Of a stretch of 29,006 nt of DNA, positions 1 to 6,876 are shown piece by piece. A model generated the notes under the pieces. The model ran no database searches and was not told the DNA's origin. It saw nothing but the letters and a program-made list of their open reading frames with translations. Both the position numbers and the translations under genes were made by a program. How positions within the stretch are numbered: position 1 is the first letter of the stretch; the number at the start of each line of letters is the position of its first letter. This stretch comes from a virus, in the IMG/VR virus record IMGVR_UViG_3300023108_000112, positions 1 through 29,006 of that record, one strand, 5' to 3'.

Positions 1-195
1 AAGACTGGTGATCCACAATCCGCTCCTGCTCCCGCACCTGCTCCAAAGGTAGAAGCTAAGGTAGAAAAGGTAGAAGACGACGATCTACCATTTGAGCCAG
101 ACGAGCCCAAAGCGGCAGCCGATGCTGCTAAAGGTGGAGCTGATGCTAATGACATTTTAGCAATGATCCGTAACAGACAAAAGTCTGAAGATTAA
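1..195 (+). CDS. 32: C-terminal end of a probable gp32 single-stranded DNA-binding protein (partial)
   Basis: The frame is open from base 1 and ends at TAA 193-195, giving the last 64 residues of a protein whose start lies outside the window. The visible part is low-complexity: an Ala/Pro run, Lys/Glu/Val repeats, an acidic patch DDDLPF, and a short predicted helix ILAMIRNRQ before the end. A flexible Pro/Ala linker followed by an acidic C-terminus is typical of single-stranded DNA-binding proteins, where the tail recruits replication partners. Its position just before uvsX and uvsY fits T4 gp32, which coats single strands during recombination-dependent replication. The OB-fold and zinc site are not in view, so the identity is inferred from tail and context only. 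Another acidic-tailed replication protein remains possible. Confidence 0.5.
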   Translation, partial: KTGDPQSAPAPAPAPKVEAKVEKVEDDDLPFEPDEPKAAADAAKGGADANDILAMIRNRQKSED

Positions 196-204
196 TATAT
201 TGGC

Positions 205-278
205 GCCCCGTTAGTTAAATGGTATAACAGTAGATTTGTAATCTTCCGTTACTAGTTCGATTCTAGTACGGGGCTCCA
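205..278 (+). tRNA. tRNA-Thr (anticodon UGU)
   Basis: A full cloverleaf can be folded. The acceptor stem GCCCCGT (205-211) pairs with ACGGGGC (268-274), followed by T275 and an encoded CCA (276-278). The D arm is GTT/AAC (214-216 with 226-228) around a loop containing GG. The anticodon stem 230-234/242-246 has one T-T mismatch and holds the loop TTTGTAA with anticodon TGT at 237-239. The T arm ACTAG/CTAGT encloses TTCGATT (256-262). The anticodon reads ACA (Thr), a frequent codon in this AT-rich DNA. It lies between the probable gp32 tail and uvsX, on the same strand, so it is probably processed from their transcript. Confidence 0.92.
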
Positions 279-299
279 CCTCACCCTTTAAGGAATTTA

Positions 300-1367
300 A
301 TGGCAAAGGCTTTTGACCCATCAAAGTTTCGCAAAGAACTGACTAAATCTATCTCAGGTATGAGTACAGGATTTAATGATCCTACTGATTGGGTTAGTAC
401 AGGAAACTACGCACTAAATTATTTGATATCCGGCGACTTCTATAAAGGAATACCTCTAGGTAAAGTGAGCGTATTTGCAGGAGAGTCAGGCGCTGGTAAA
501 AGTTATATTTGTGCTGGCAATATTGTAAAAGCCGCACAGGAACAAGATATCTTCGTTGTGCTAGTAGATAGTGAGAACGCACTAGACGAAGAATGGCTAC
601 GCAATCTAAATGTAGATACATCCGAAAGCAAACTGCTAAAACTCAATATGAGTATGATTGATGATGTAGCTAAAACAATCTCTGTCTTTATGGATGACTT
701 CAAAAAGCTAGACGGAGAAGACAAACCCAAAGTATTATTTGTTATTGACTCACTAGGTATGTTGCTAACTCCAACAGATGTTGATCAGTTTGGCAAAGGC
801 GATCTAAAAGGTGATATGGGTAGGAAACCTAAAGCACTAACAGCCCTAGTAAGAAATTGTGTCAATATGTTTGGTAGCCATAACGTAGGACTTGTAGCAA
901 CTAATCATACATATGCATCTCAGGATATGTTTGATCCGGATGATAAAATTTCAGGCGGACAAGGATTTATTTACGCCTCTTCTATTGTAGTAGCGATGAA
1001 AAAGCTAAAGCTAAAAGAAGATGAGGATGGAAATAAAACCTCAAATGTAAATGGCATTCGTGCTGCTTGTAAAGTTATGAAAACACGATATGCTAAACCG
1101 TTTGAAGGAGTACAAGTTAAGATTCCGTATGAGACAGGAATGGATCCGTATAGTGGATTAGTGGATCTATTTGAGAAGAAAGGATTGCTTGTAAAGGATG
1201 GCAACAGACTACGTTACACAGACTCTGCAGGAGTAGAGCATAAAGAGTATCGCAAGGCATGGACTGGTGAGCGACTAGACATGATTATAAATGATCTACC
1301 CAATCGTCCTCTTGAGCTAAATATACCATATGTTGAAACTCAAGAGGAGATAACACAAGATGAATGA
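300..1367 (+). CDS. uvsX: UvsX, RecA-like recombinase
   Basis: This is a RecA/UvsX-family strand-exchange ATPase. It forms filaments on single-stranded DNA and drives homologous pairing for recombination-dependent replication and repair. Visible motifs are Walker A GESGAGKS (residues 61-68), Walker B LFVIDS (146-151), and a Gln/Gly-rich DNA-binding loop region around 200-225 (ATNHTYAS ... ISGGQGF). At 355 residues it is slightly shorter than T4 UvsX (391 aa), as is usual for marine relatives. ATG 300 is preceded by AAGGA at about 290-294, a good ribosome site. Its end overlaps the next gene by 8 bases, and uvsY follows one gene later. The identification is secure. Confidence 0.95.
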   Translation: MAKAFDPSKFRKELTKSISGMSTGFNDPTDWVSTGNYALNYLISGDFYKGIPLGKVSVFAGESGAGKSYICAGNIVKAAQEQDIFVVLVDSENALDEEWLRNLNVDTSESKLLKLNMSMIDDVAKTISVFMDDFKKLDGEDKPKVLFVIDSLGMLLTPTDVDQFGKGDLKGDMGRKPKALTALVRNCVNMFGSHNVGLVATNHTYASQDMFDPDDKISGGQGFIYASSIVVAMKKLKLKEDEDGNKTSNVNGIRAACKVMKTRYAKPFEGVQVKIPYETGMDPYSGLVDLFEKKGLLVKDGNRLRYTDSAGVEHKEYRKAWTGERLDMIINDLPNRPLELNIPYVETQEEITQDE

Positions 1368-1572
1368 ACAGCTCATTGTTGATACATGGACTTTATTCAA
1401 AGATCATTTAGATAAAAAGAATCTACCTGCTGTAGCAGAACAGTTTGTTGAACTATGTGCTGACTACGGGGTAGATGATCCAACGTTAAAAACTGTATTA
1501 GGCAACTGTCCTTATTTGGATCACGCAATTGCTTACTACTTGGACGAACCTGACCTCGAATACGATGAGTAA
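1360..1572 (+). CDS. Conserved small acidic protein between uvsX and uvsY
   Basis: A 70-residue acidic protein, rich in Asp/Glu and Leu with no membrane segment or catalytic motif; it looks like a compact helical domain (LIVDTWTLFKDHL, VAEQFVELCADYG). The ATG overlaps the uvsX stop, and AGGAG lies about 10 bases upstream (around 1345), so translation is probably coupled to UvsX. I recall similar proteins beside uvsX in marine T4-like phages, but cannot verify that here. Its place between recombinase and mediator suggests a role in recombination or replication. That is inference from neighbours only; no function is recognised. Confidence 0.75.
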   Translation: MNEQLIVDTWTLFKDHLDKKNLPAVAEQFVELCADYGVDDPTLKTVLGNCPYLDHAIAYYLDEPDLEYDE

Positions 1573-1574
1573 AT

Positions 1575-2033
1575 ATGGCAGGATGGTACTCTAGTGTTAC
1601 TAGAGACGTAAACTCTATACCTAATGCTATTCAACACTTTGAATCAGAACTAGCACAAGCTCGTATGGAGTGTAAGCTGAGAGGCTCACTTGAAAAAGCT
1701 AGTTCTGAACTTCCAGGTATAGTTGAGCATAGGTTCAATCAGTTACAAGAGATTGAGGCTATTCTCAACTACCTAAACATAGAACTTCGCAAACTAAGAT
1801 CCTCATTCTTTAAAAAATATTTAGAAAATTATCAGCGAGCACTGTCTAGTAGAGATGTAGAAAAATATGTAGATGGTGAACCTGATGTTGTTGATTTTGA
1901 ACATATCATAAATGAGTTTGCACTGCTTCGTAATAAATGGCTAGGCGTTATGAAAGGCTTAGATCAGAAGCAATGGCAAATTACTAACATTACTAAACTA
2001 AGAGTAGCAGGTATGGAGGACGCAACATTATGA
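1575..2033 (+). CDS. uvsY: UvsY, recombination mediator
   Basis: A 152-residue, strongly helical, charged protein matching the marine type of UvsY. UvsY binds single-stranded DNA, UvsX and gp32, and loads UvsX onto gp32-covered DNA. The most telling region is about residues 46-100 (LPGIVEHRFNQLQEIEAIL, then LNIELRKLR and FKKYLENYQRAL), followed by a VDGEPDVVD patch. T4 UvsY is 137 aa, so the length fits. It starts two bases after the preceding stop, with no strong ribosome site, suggesting coupled translation. Its TGA overlaps the ATG of the next gene. Similarity to T4 UvsY itself is weak by eye; the call rests on the marine family pattern and the uvsX neighbourhood. Confidence 0.85.
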   Translation: MAGWYSSVTRDVNSIPNAIQHFESELAQARMECKLRGSLEKASSELPGIVEHRFNQLQEIEAILNYLNIELRKLRSSFFKKYLENYQRALSSRDVEKYVDGEPDVVDFEHIINEFALLRNKWLGVMKGLDQKQWQITNITKLRVAGMEDATL

Positions 2034-2791
2034 TTTACGAATTTCATAGACAGCATCGAGGCAACGCAGGAGACTTTTACTGTAACCCTAGCAGATACTT
2101 TGCAGATTTTTCTGCCAAGACTTGTCCTATTCAACTTCAAGATAATCCAAGATATCAAGTAACTGATGCCGAGGGTAAGATTGTTGTTATAGGAGGAGGT
2201 GGTTTGATACATCCAACGTTCACAGAGAATATTGAATTTATTGTAAAACAGCAACCCGCAAAACTCGTAGTCTGGGGTATTGGAACCAATTATGATGTAA
2301 ATAAGGACAGAGGATATCCTGAATGGCTTGGCAATGCTGATATGATTGGTTTGCGAGATGCTAACAATATAGGCATTGGCGAATATGTTCCGTGTGTAAC
2401 TTGTATGCATCCAGCATTTGATAATCCTTATGAAATAAAGCATGACAAAGTATATTATCTACACGCAAGAAAAGAAAAGCCAGATGTAGATGCACCTGTA
2501 CTAACTAACAAGGCAAAAGACATATATAATATTATTCGCTTTTTAGCTTCAGGCGAAACTGTAGTAACTACTAGCTATCACGGAGCCTATTGGGCTATGC
2601 TACTTGGCAGGAATGTTCAAGTAGTGCCGTGGAGCACAAAGTTCAAAACTTTTAAATATACGCCTGTAATGTTAGAGTCAATCAATGATGTGTCCAATGA
2701 CACTATGTATATCCATCCTACATACTTGGAAGAATGTAGAGATCTAAACAAACGGTTTTATGAGAGATTTAAAAATTTATGTGGGCTATGA
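2030..2791 (+). CDS. Polysaccharide pyruvyl-transferase family protein
   Basis: A 253-residue protein resembling the polysaccharide pyruvyl transferase (CsaB/WcaK-like) family, which moves a ketal-pyruvate group from phosphoenolpyruvate onto sugars. Visible features are an N-terminal GNAGDFY segment, the glycine-rich loop GGGGLIH (55-61), VWGIGTN (81-87), IGLRD (106-110), and the late motif TSYHGAYWAMLLG (181-193), which matches the conserved Ser/His region of the family. The ATG overlaps the uvsY stop and is preceded by GGAGGA (2015-2020). It opens a run of glycan-related genes. The substrate is unknown; it could decorate a host surface glycan or a virion glycan. Confidence 0.75.
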   Translation: MIYEFHRQHRGNAGDFYCNPSRYFADFSAKTCPIQLQDNPRYQVTDAEGKIVVIGGGGLIHPTFTENIEFIVKQQPAKLVVWGIGTNYDVNKDRGYPEWLGNADMIGLRDANNIGIGEYVPCVTCMHPAFDNPYEIKHDKVYYLHARKEKPDVDAPVLTNKAKDIYNIIRFLASGETVVTTSYHGAYWAMLLGRNVQVVPWSTKFKTFKYTPVMLESINDVSNDTMYIHPTYLEECRDLNKRFYERFKNLCGL

Positions 2792-3476
2792 TCCAAGAGA
2801 GGACTTAGCATATGAAGTATGTCGCCATAGCATTCTAACACGAACACCTGGCGCTACTGTATATCCAATTAAGAAAACAATGTTAGAGAAGTCAGGCTGG
2901 TACTGGCGTCCAATAGATAGATTATCATCTACTGAATTTACATTTACTAGATTTCTAGTACCTGCGCTAACACACTACAGAGGGTGGGCATTGTTTATTG
3001 ATTGTGATACGCTATTACAAACTGACTTGAACGAACTGTTTGATTTAGCTGACGACAAGTATGCTGTAATGGTAGTGAAGCACGACTACACACCACTCAG
3101 CCAAACTAAAATGGATGGCAGACTACAAACTGTATATCCACGCAAAAACTGGTCCTCGGTAATGTTGTTCAACTGTGAGCATCCTTCTAATAAAGTTTTG
3201 ACTAAGGAACTTATTAGTGACCCATCTAAAGATGGTGGATACTTCCATCGTTTCAATTGGCTGCAGGATGATGAGATAGGCGAACTGCATCACGAATGGA
3301 ACTGGCTTGTAGGGCACTACTACAAACACGATGGATCACCAAAGCTAATACACTATACAGAAGGCGGGCCTTGGTTCAAAAACTATTTTATGCAGGACTT
3401 ATCAGATGTTTGGAAGGATGAGTATCAACAACTAATGGAGAGAGAATTTACCATCAAGGACACTGTTGATAAATGA
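2760..3476 (+). CDS. Glycosyltransferase-like protein with DxD motif (GT8-like)
   Basis: A 238-residue protein with a GT-A-like layout: an opening strand KIYVGYDPRED (5-15), then the metal- and nucleotide-sugar-binding DxD motif inside LFIDCDTLLQ (DCD at 81-83), and later an acidic/aromatic region (WLQDDEIGELHHEWNWL) with a terminal IHYTEGGPWF. This arrangement resembles GT8 retaining transferases, where a late His/Gly-rich motif helps bind the donor. The start lies 32 bases inside the previous gene, with no clear Shine-Dalgarno, and its stop overlaps the next ATG. It is most likely a cytoplasmic enzyme of phage-encoded glycan modification. Donor and acceptor cannot be read from sequence. Confidence 0.75.
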   Translation: MRDLKIYVGYDPREDLAYEVCRHSILTRTPGATVYPIKKTMLEKSGWYWRPIDRLSSTEFTFTRFLVPALTHYRGWALFIDCDTLLQTDLNELFDLADDKYAVMVVKHDYTPLSQTKMDGRLQTVYPRKNWSSVMLFNCEHPSNKVLTKELISDPSKDGGYFHRFNWLQDDEIGELHHEWNWLVGHYYKHDGSPKLIHYTEGGPWFKNYFMQDLSDVWKDEYQQLMEREFTIKDTVDK

Positions 3477-4432
3477 AAACCACTGTTTGTGCCTTCATCA
3501 ACTCAATACCTCCATCTGCCCGTAGAAGTCACAAAGCAGACTTACTCATAAATTTTATCAAAGGAGTCAATGCTAATAAAGACTCTGGCAAAATTTATGA
3601 CTCTAGATATAATCGCCCCGTCCCAGTTGATGTTGCTGTATTACAAGGCTGGGTGCATGAGAATTCCTCAAGAACTCCTCATCTAAATTTTCGTCGTAGT
3701 ATTATAAAACGACAACAAGACGATAATAAAAATCTTATTGTTATTGATAGTAACCTGTTTGGTTACAATGTAGATAAGTTACACCCTATGATGTATCATC
3801 GTTTTAGCATGGGCGGAGTATTTCCAACTACTGCTAACTATTTTGATACTATTGTAGATGAGACACGCTGGGATAAGATATCCACAGATTTAGATATAAA
3901 AGTAAAGCCATGGCGTAAGTTAGGAAGTTACATCTTACTATGTTGCCAACGCAACGAAGGTTGGAGTATGAAAGGACTGTCTGTTGTAGATTGGATTCAT
4001 CAAACAGTTCAAGAGATCCGCAAGCATACAGACAGAGGCATACTTGTAAGAGCTCATCCAGGAGACAAACACGCTCATAGATATTTGCGAGAGACAAAGC
4101 ATAAAATATCTAACAACAAAAGTATCAAAAAGGATTTTGAAAAAGCATGGGCTACAATAACATACAATTCTAGTCCAGGTGTAGCCAGTGCTATTGAAGG
4201 AGTACCTCTGTATGTTACAGATCCAATTCCACAGACTAGCCAAGCATTTGCTGTAGCCAATACAGATTTATCTACTATTGAGTCTCCACAAACATTTGAT
4301 AGAACAGATTGGCTACAGCGATTAGCTATGTGTCATTGGAAAATGGAAGAGCTACGCAATGGCGATGCTTGGCGACATATGAAACAATTTATCTCCGATA
4401 AAGAGCCTTATGTAACCTTAGGGAAGAAGTAA
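3473..4432 (+). CDS. Putative capsule-type glycosyltransferase, paralogue of the gene at 5998-6846
   Basis: A 319-residue protein that shares two blocks with the gene at 5998-6846: EIRKHTDRGILVRAHPG (181-197) and YNSSPGVASAIEGVPLY (231-247). The layout, a strand ending in an RxHP motif followed by a Ser/Pro-Gly loop and a helix ending in G-(I/V)-P-L, resembles the nucleotide-sugar-binding domain of GT-B enzymes such as KpsC/KpsS capsule transferases. The first 150 residues differ from the paralogue, so they may recognise different acceptors. It starts in an ATGA overlap with the upstream gene and its tail overlaps the convergent minus-strand gene by 44 bases. The family assignment is tentative. 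Confidence 0.6.
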   Translation: MKTTVCAFINSIPPSARRSHKADLLINFIKGVNANKDSGKIYDSRYNRPVPVDVAVLQGWVHENSSRTPHLNFRRSIIKRQQDDNKNLIVIDSNLFGYNVDKLHPMMYHRFSMGGVFPTTANYFDTIVDETRWDKISTDLDIKVKPWRKLGSYILLCCQRNEGWSMKGLSVVDWIHQTVQEIRKHTDRGILVRAHPGDKHAHRYLRETKHKISNNKSIKKDFEKAWATITYNSSPGVASAIEGVPLYVTDPIPQTSQAFAVANTDLSTIESPQTFDRTDWLQRLAMCHWKMEELRNGDAWRHMKQFISDKEPYVTLGKK

Positions 4433-5138
4433 AGTCTTTATCTTTGTGCTTTGCTTTTAAATGCCATAGTTTTCCTTGCATTTGATTATTGAATGGGCTT
4501 AGTATCTTATCTGGCTTTGGAGATAATTCTCTATAGCTAAAGTCATCTACAAACTCTCTACACTCACGAATAACTCTACCAAACGAATCTCCATCAAAAG
4601 GCTTATACATATTTGAAAAGTCTCGACGATGATAGATGCTGCGATACTTTGCATAGAACATAGGCTTGTATCTATGCTCTCGATTGATTATAAAGAATCC
4701 TGTCTCTACAGAATAGTAACCTTGCTGGGGAACTCCAAAGTGAGCAGATATATTATCTGAACTATCATCCCCTATCAAAGAGTGTAACCAAAGGGGTGTA
4801 ATGTAACCTTCTGAGATTACATCAGCATCTACCCATACTAGATAACCAGTAGAAGGCTTGAGATGTTCTATAATAGGAAATGCCTTTTTAGAAAATATAG
4901 TAGCTCGGCTGTTAGTATGTGTTGCTTTTTGGAATTTATGAAAAGCAGATCCTAAATTATTCACATCCTTGATTGTAATTCTAGGATCAGTTATAGGCAA
5001 AGTGTCTTCTGTATAAACAGTAAGAGTAAAGCCAGTCCAATACTTCAGCCAAGTTTGAATCATATAAGTCCCAACCTTGTTGTAATAGTCGAGACTCATA
5101 CTTGTTACAACATCAAAACTTCCAGTATTTTTCTCCAC
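4389..5138 (-). CDS. Glycosyltransferase-like protein with DAD motif
   Basis: A 249-residue putative GT-A enzyme. It opens with a strand FDVVTSMSLDYY (8-19) and a helix, and carries a DxD-type motif in LVWVDADVIS (DAD at 104-106), followed by a GYYSVETGFFIINR segment and an FDGDSFGR patch. The same layout occurs in the upstream gene (5113-5958), so the two are likely distant paralogues. I chose the GTG at 5138 because starting at the internal ATG would delete the first beta strand. The start overlaps the upstream gene by 26 bases, and the stop overlaps the convergent gene at 3473-4432. Substrate is unknown. Confidence 0.65.
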   Translation of the reverse strand: MEKNTGSFDVVTSMSLDYYNKVGTYMIQTWLKYWTGFTLTVYTEDTLPITDPRITIKDVNNLGSAFHKFQKATHTNSRATIFSKKAFPIIEHLKPSTGYLVWVDADVISEGYITPLWLHSLIGDDSSDNISAHFGVPQQGYYSVETGFFIINREHRYKPMFYAKYRSIYHRRDFSNMYKPFDGDSFGRVIRECREFVDDFSYRELSPKPDKILSPFNNQMQGKLWHLKAKHKDKDFTSSLRLHKALYRR

Positions 5139-5958
5139 GCTTCACCATAAGATCTCTTTTATTGCTTTTACCTGTTTGTTTTCTGTCACCCTTTAGATGA
5201 TCTAACCAAGTACCTAACACACCATTGATGAGAGGATGTCCTCCCCCACCAGTCTTTACAGCCACGCTATACATACCAGCACTGTAATCTAACACATCTG
5301 GATACATACGCATAAATTTTTCTAAGCAGGAGCCAAACACATAACTATCGTGCCATTCATCTAATTTGAATATCCCGTCCTCAGCATTCTCATATTGATA
5401 TTCAAGATTAGCTACAAACTGTCGTGCTTTAGCGGATTTGCAATCAATCCCATAAAAGCCACACTCAGGCCATGTCTGAGATCCTTTGCCTCTGCCTACA
5501 TATGTTAGCCATACATCAGAAGGGAACAGAGATGCATATTGTTCATAGTTCCAGTGACTATGCACAACCATGTCAGCATCAATCCATACAACCCAACCTT
5601 TGCCAGTATTTCTTTCACAAGCATCAAATACCGCATATACCTTGTTTGCAAATCGCATCGCATCCCATTTGAATTTTTTATCATAGTCCCTAGGACGCTT
5701 GTGCGGGAAAGGACACTCGCCATTAGCCTTAGGAACCTTGCCCCATTTCTTTTTGAACTTCATCAACTTTGGTAATGCTTCCCGTTGATTCAATATTAGA
5801 ATCTTGCTAGGTGCGGGATTGATTGGATCACAATCCTCAGCATACACTAGCAACTTCATATTATCATCTGTATTTTGTGCCCATGTGTCTAAGAACTTTT
5901 GAGCATAGAGATCTAAACCCTCTTTGTTGAAAGTTGTTACCGCAAGAATGTCTGTCAT
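5113..5958 (-). CDS. Glycosyltransferase-like protein with DAD motif
   Basis: A 281-residue putative GT-A glycosyltransferase. It begins with a strand ILAVTTFNKEGLDLY (4-18), has a basic central region (KRPRDYDKKFKWDAMRFANK), and bears the DxD-type motif in VVWIDADMVV (DAD at 127-129). Further on are a Cys/Gly patch (PECGFYGID) and a conserved-looking DEWHDSYVFG segment. ATG 5958 has AGGAG about 7 bases upstream on the minus strand. It is the first gene of a two-gene minus-strand unit with 4389-5138, and faces the plus-strand gene at 5998 across a 39-base divergent region. Confidence 0.7.
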   Translation of the reverse strand: MTDILAVTTFNKEGLDLYAQKFLDTWAQNTDDNMKLLVYAEDCDPINPAPSKILILNQREALPKLMKFKKKWGKVPKANGECPFPHKRPRDYDKKFKWDAMRFANKVYAVFDACERNTGKGWVVWIDADMVVHSHWNYEQYASLFPSDVWLTYVGRGKGSQTWPECGFYGIDCKSAKARQFVANLEYQYENAEDGIFKLDEWHDSYVFGSCLEKFMRMYPDVLDYSAGMYSVAVKTGGGGHPLINGVLGTWLDHLKGDRKQTGKSNKRDLMVKRGEKYWKF

Positions 5959-5997
5959 CAGTTTCTCCTGTATATATAGTATATATAAGTATTTAAT
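5959..5997. promoter_or_regulatory. Divergent, TATA-rich intergenic region (possible bidirectional late promoter)
   Basis: These 39 bases separate two outward-facing genes and contain two TATATATA runs (5971-5978 and 5980-5987) that read the same on both strands. On the plus strand TATAAGTA (5984-5991) differs from the T4 late box TATAAATA by one base, and each TATATATA also differs by one. The minus-strand gene has AGGAG before its ATG, whereas the plus-strand gene at 5998 has no visible ribosome site. A shared promoter for both genes is likely from the geometry, but its class is uncertain. Confidence 0.4.
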
Positions 5998-6846
5998 ATG
6001 AAATCATTTAATTTGCACACAAATAATGGAGCACTCAACTCCAAATCTGTATTCGCTGCCTTCGAGGCTGGAGCTAAACGATTAGGCTACACTGTTTACC
6101 ATAACTCCGACAAAGGAGATGTAGATGTCATATGGGGCGTCCTCTGGCATGGTAGAATGTTGAAGAACAAAGAGATATGGCACAGAGCAGCTCGCAATCG
6201 TACACCTGTCATAGTATTAGAAGTAGGTGCTATAGAACGCAATGTCACATGGAAAATGGGAGTAGGCGGAGTCAATAACTCAGCTTACTTTGGACCTCGA
6301 GCAAACGACAGCAAGCGAGCTGACAAGCTAGGACTAAAGCTAGATCCATGGAAACAAAACACAAATGGTTCTATACTCATAGCTTGTCAAAACAATAAGT
6401 CAGCACAATGGCACGACGAGCAACATCAAGAGCGATGGCTGATGGATACACTAGCTACAATAAGAAAACATACTGATAGAAATATTATTGTAAGGCAGCA
6501 TCCACGATGCCCAATGCGTCTGAGAAACCTACCTGCCAACACTATTCTACAAATACCTAAAAAGATTCCTAACACATATGATGACTATGACTTTACTGTT
6601 GAGAAGGCATACGCCGTAGTCAATTGGAGTTCCAACCCAGGCATCATAGCAGCAATGAAAGGAATACCACTCTTTACTTCCTTTTCGAGCCTAGCGTGGA
6701 GCGTGGGTAATCTGGATGTAAATAATATAAACAATCCAGACACACCTGACAGACGACAATGGCTGAATGATTTTGCATATACCGAATGGACTACGAAAGA
6801 AATATCTACGGGTAAGCCACTAAAACGATTGACAAATATTTTATAA
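5998..6846 (+). CDS. Putative capsule-type glycosyltransferase, paralogue of the gene at 3473-4432
   Basis: A 282-residue protein sharing with 3473-4432 the blocks IRKHTDRNIIVRQHPR (155-170) and SSNPGIIAAMKGIPLF (211-226), plus a similar C-terminal TPDRRQWLNDFAYTEWT region. The RxHP and Ser-rich/Pro-Gly loops suggest a GT-B donor-binding domain of the KpsC/KpsS capsule-transferase type. The N-terminus is shorter than in the paralogue. No Shine-Dalgarno is visible before ATG 5998; the upstream bases are A/T only. It closes the glycan island, and a strong promoter for the next block overlaps its 3' end. Confidence 0.6.
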   Translation: MKSFNLHTNNGALNSKSVFAAFEAGAKRLGYTVYHNSDKGDVDVIWGVLWHGRMLKNKEIWHRAARNRTPVIVLEVGAIERNVTWKMGVGGVNNSAYFGPRANDSKRADKLGLKLDPWKQNTNGSILIACQNNKSAQWHDEQHQERWLMDTLATIRKHTDRNIIVRQHPRCPMRLRNLPANTILQIPKKIPNTYDDYDFTVEKAYAVVNWSSNPGIIAAMKGIPLFTSFSSLAWSVGNLDVNNINNPDTPDRRQWLNDFAYTEWTTKEISTGKPLKRLTNIL

Positions 6847-6857
6847 CCTGTTATAAT
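6829..6857 (+). promoter_or_regulatory. Sigma70-type (early) promoter
   Basis: A consensus -35 TTGACA (6829-6834) and -10 TATAAT (6852-6857) are separated by exactly 17 bases. The bases from the -10 onward, TATAATGAAAGTAT, are identical to those of the second such promoter at 15980-16008. Initiation about seven bases after the -10 would give a leader of roughly 13 bases with TAGGTAGA before ATG 6877. It lies at the 3' end of the preceding glycan gene and is probably used by unmodified host polymerase early in infection, driving the HARP-like gene and uvsW. Confidence 0.85.
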
Positions 6858-6876
6858 GAAAGTATAGGTAGAATTT

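Noticed and set aside
1964-2443. A 159-residue minus-strand frame opposite the pyruvyl-transferase-like gene
   Set aside because: The opposite strand encodes clear family motifs with a strong ribosome site; the minus frame shows no domain and is rich in shadow-type residues.
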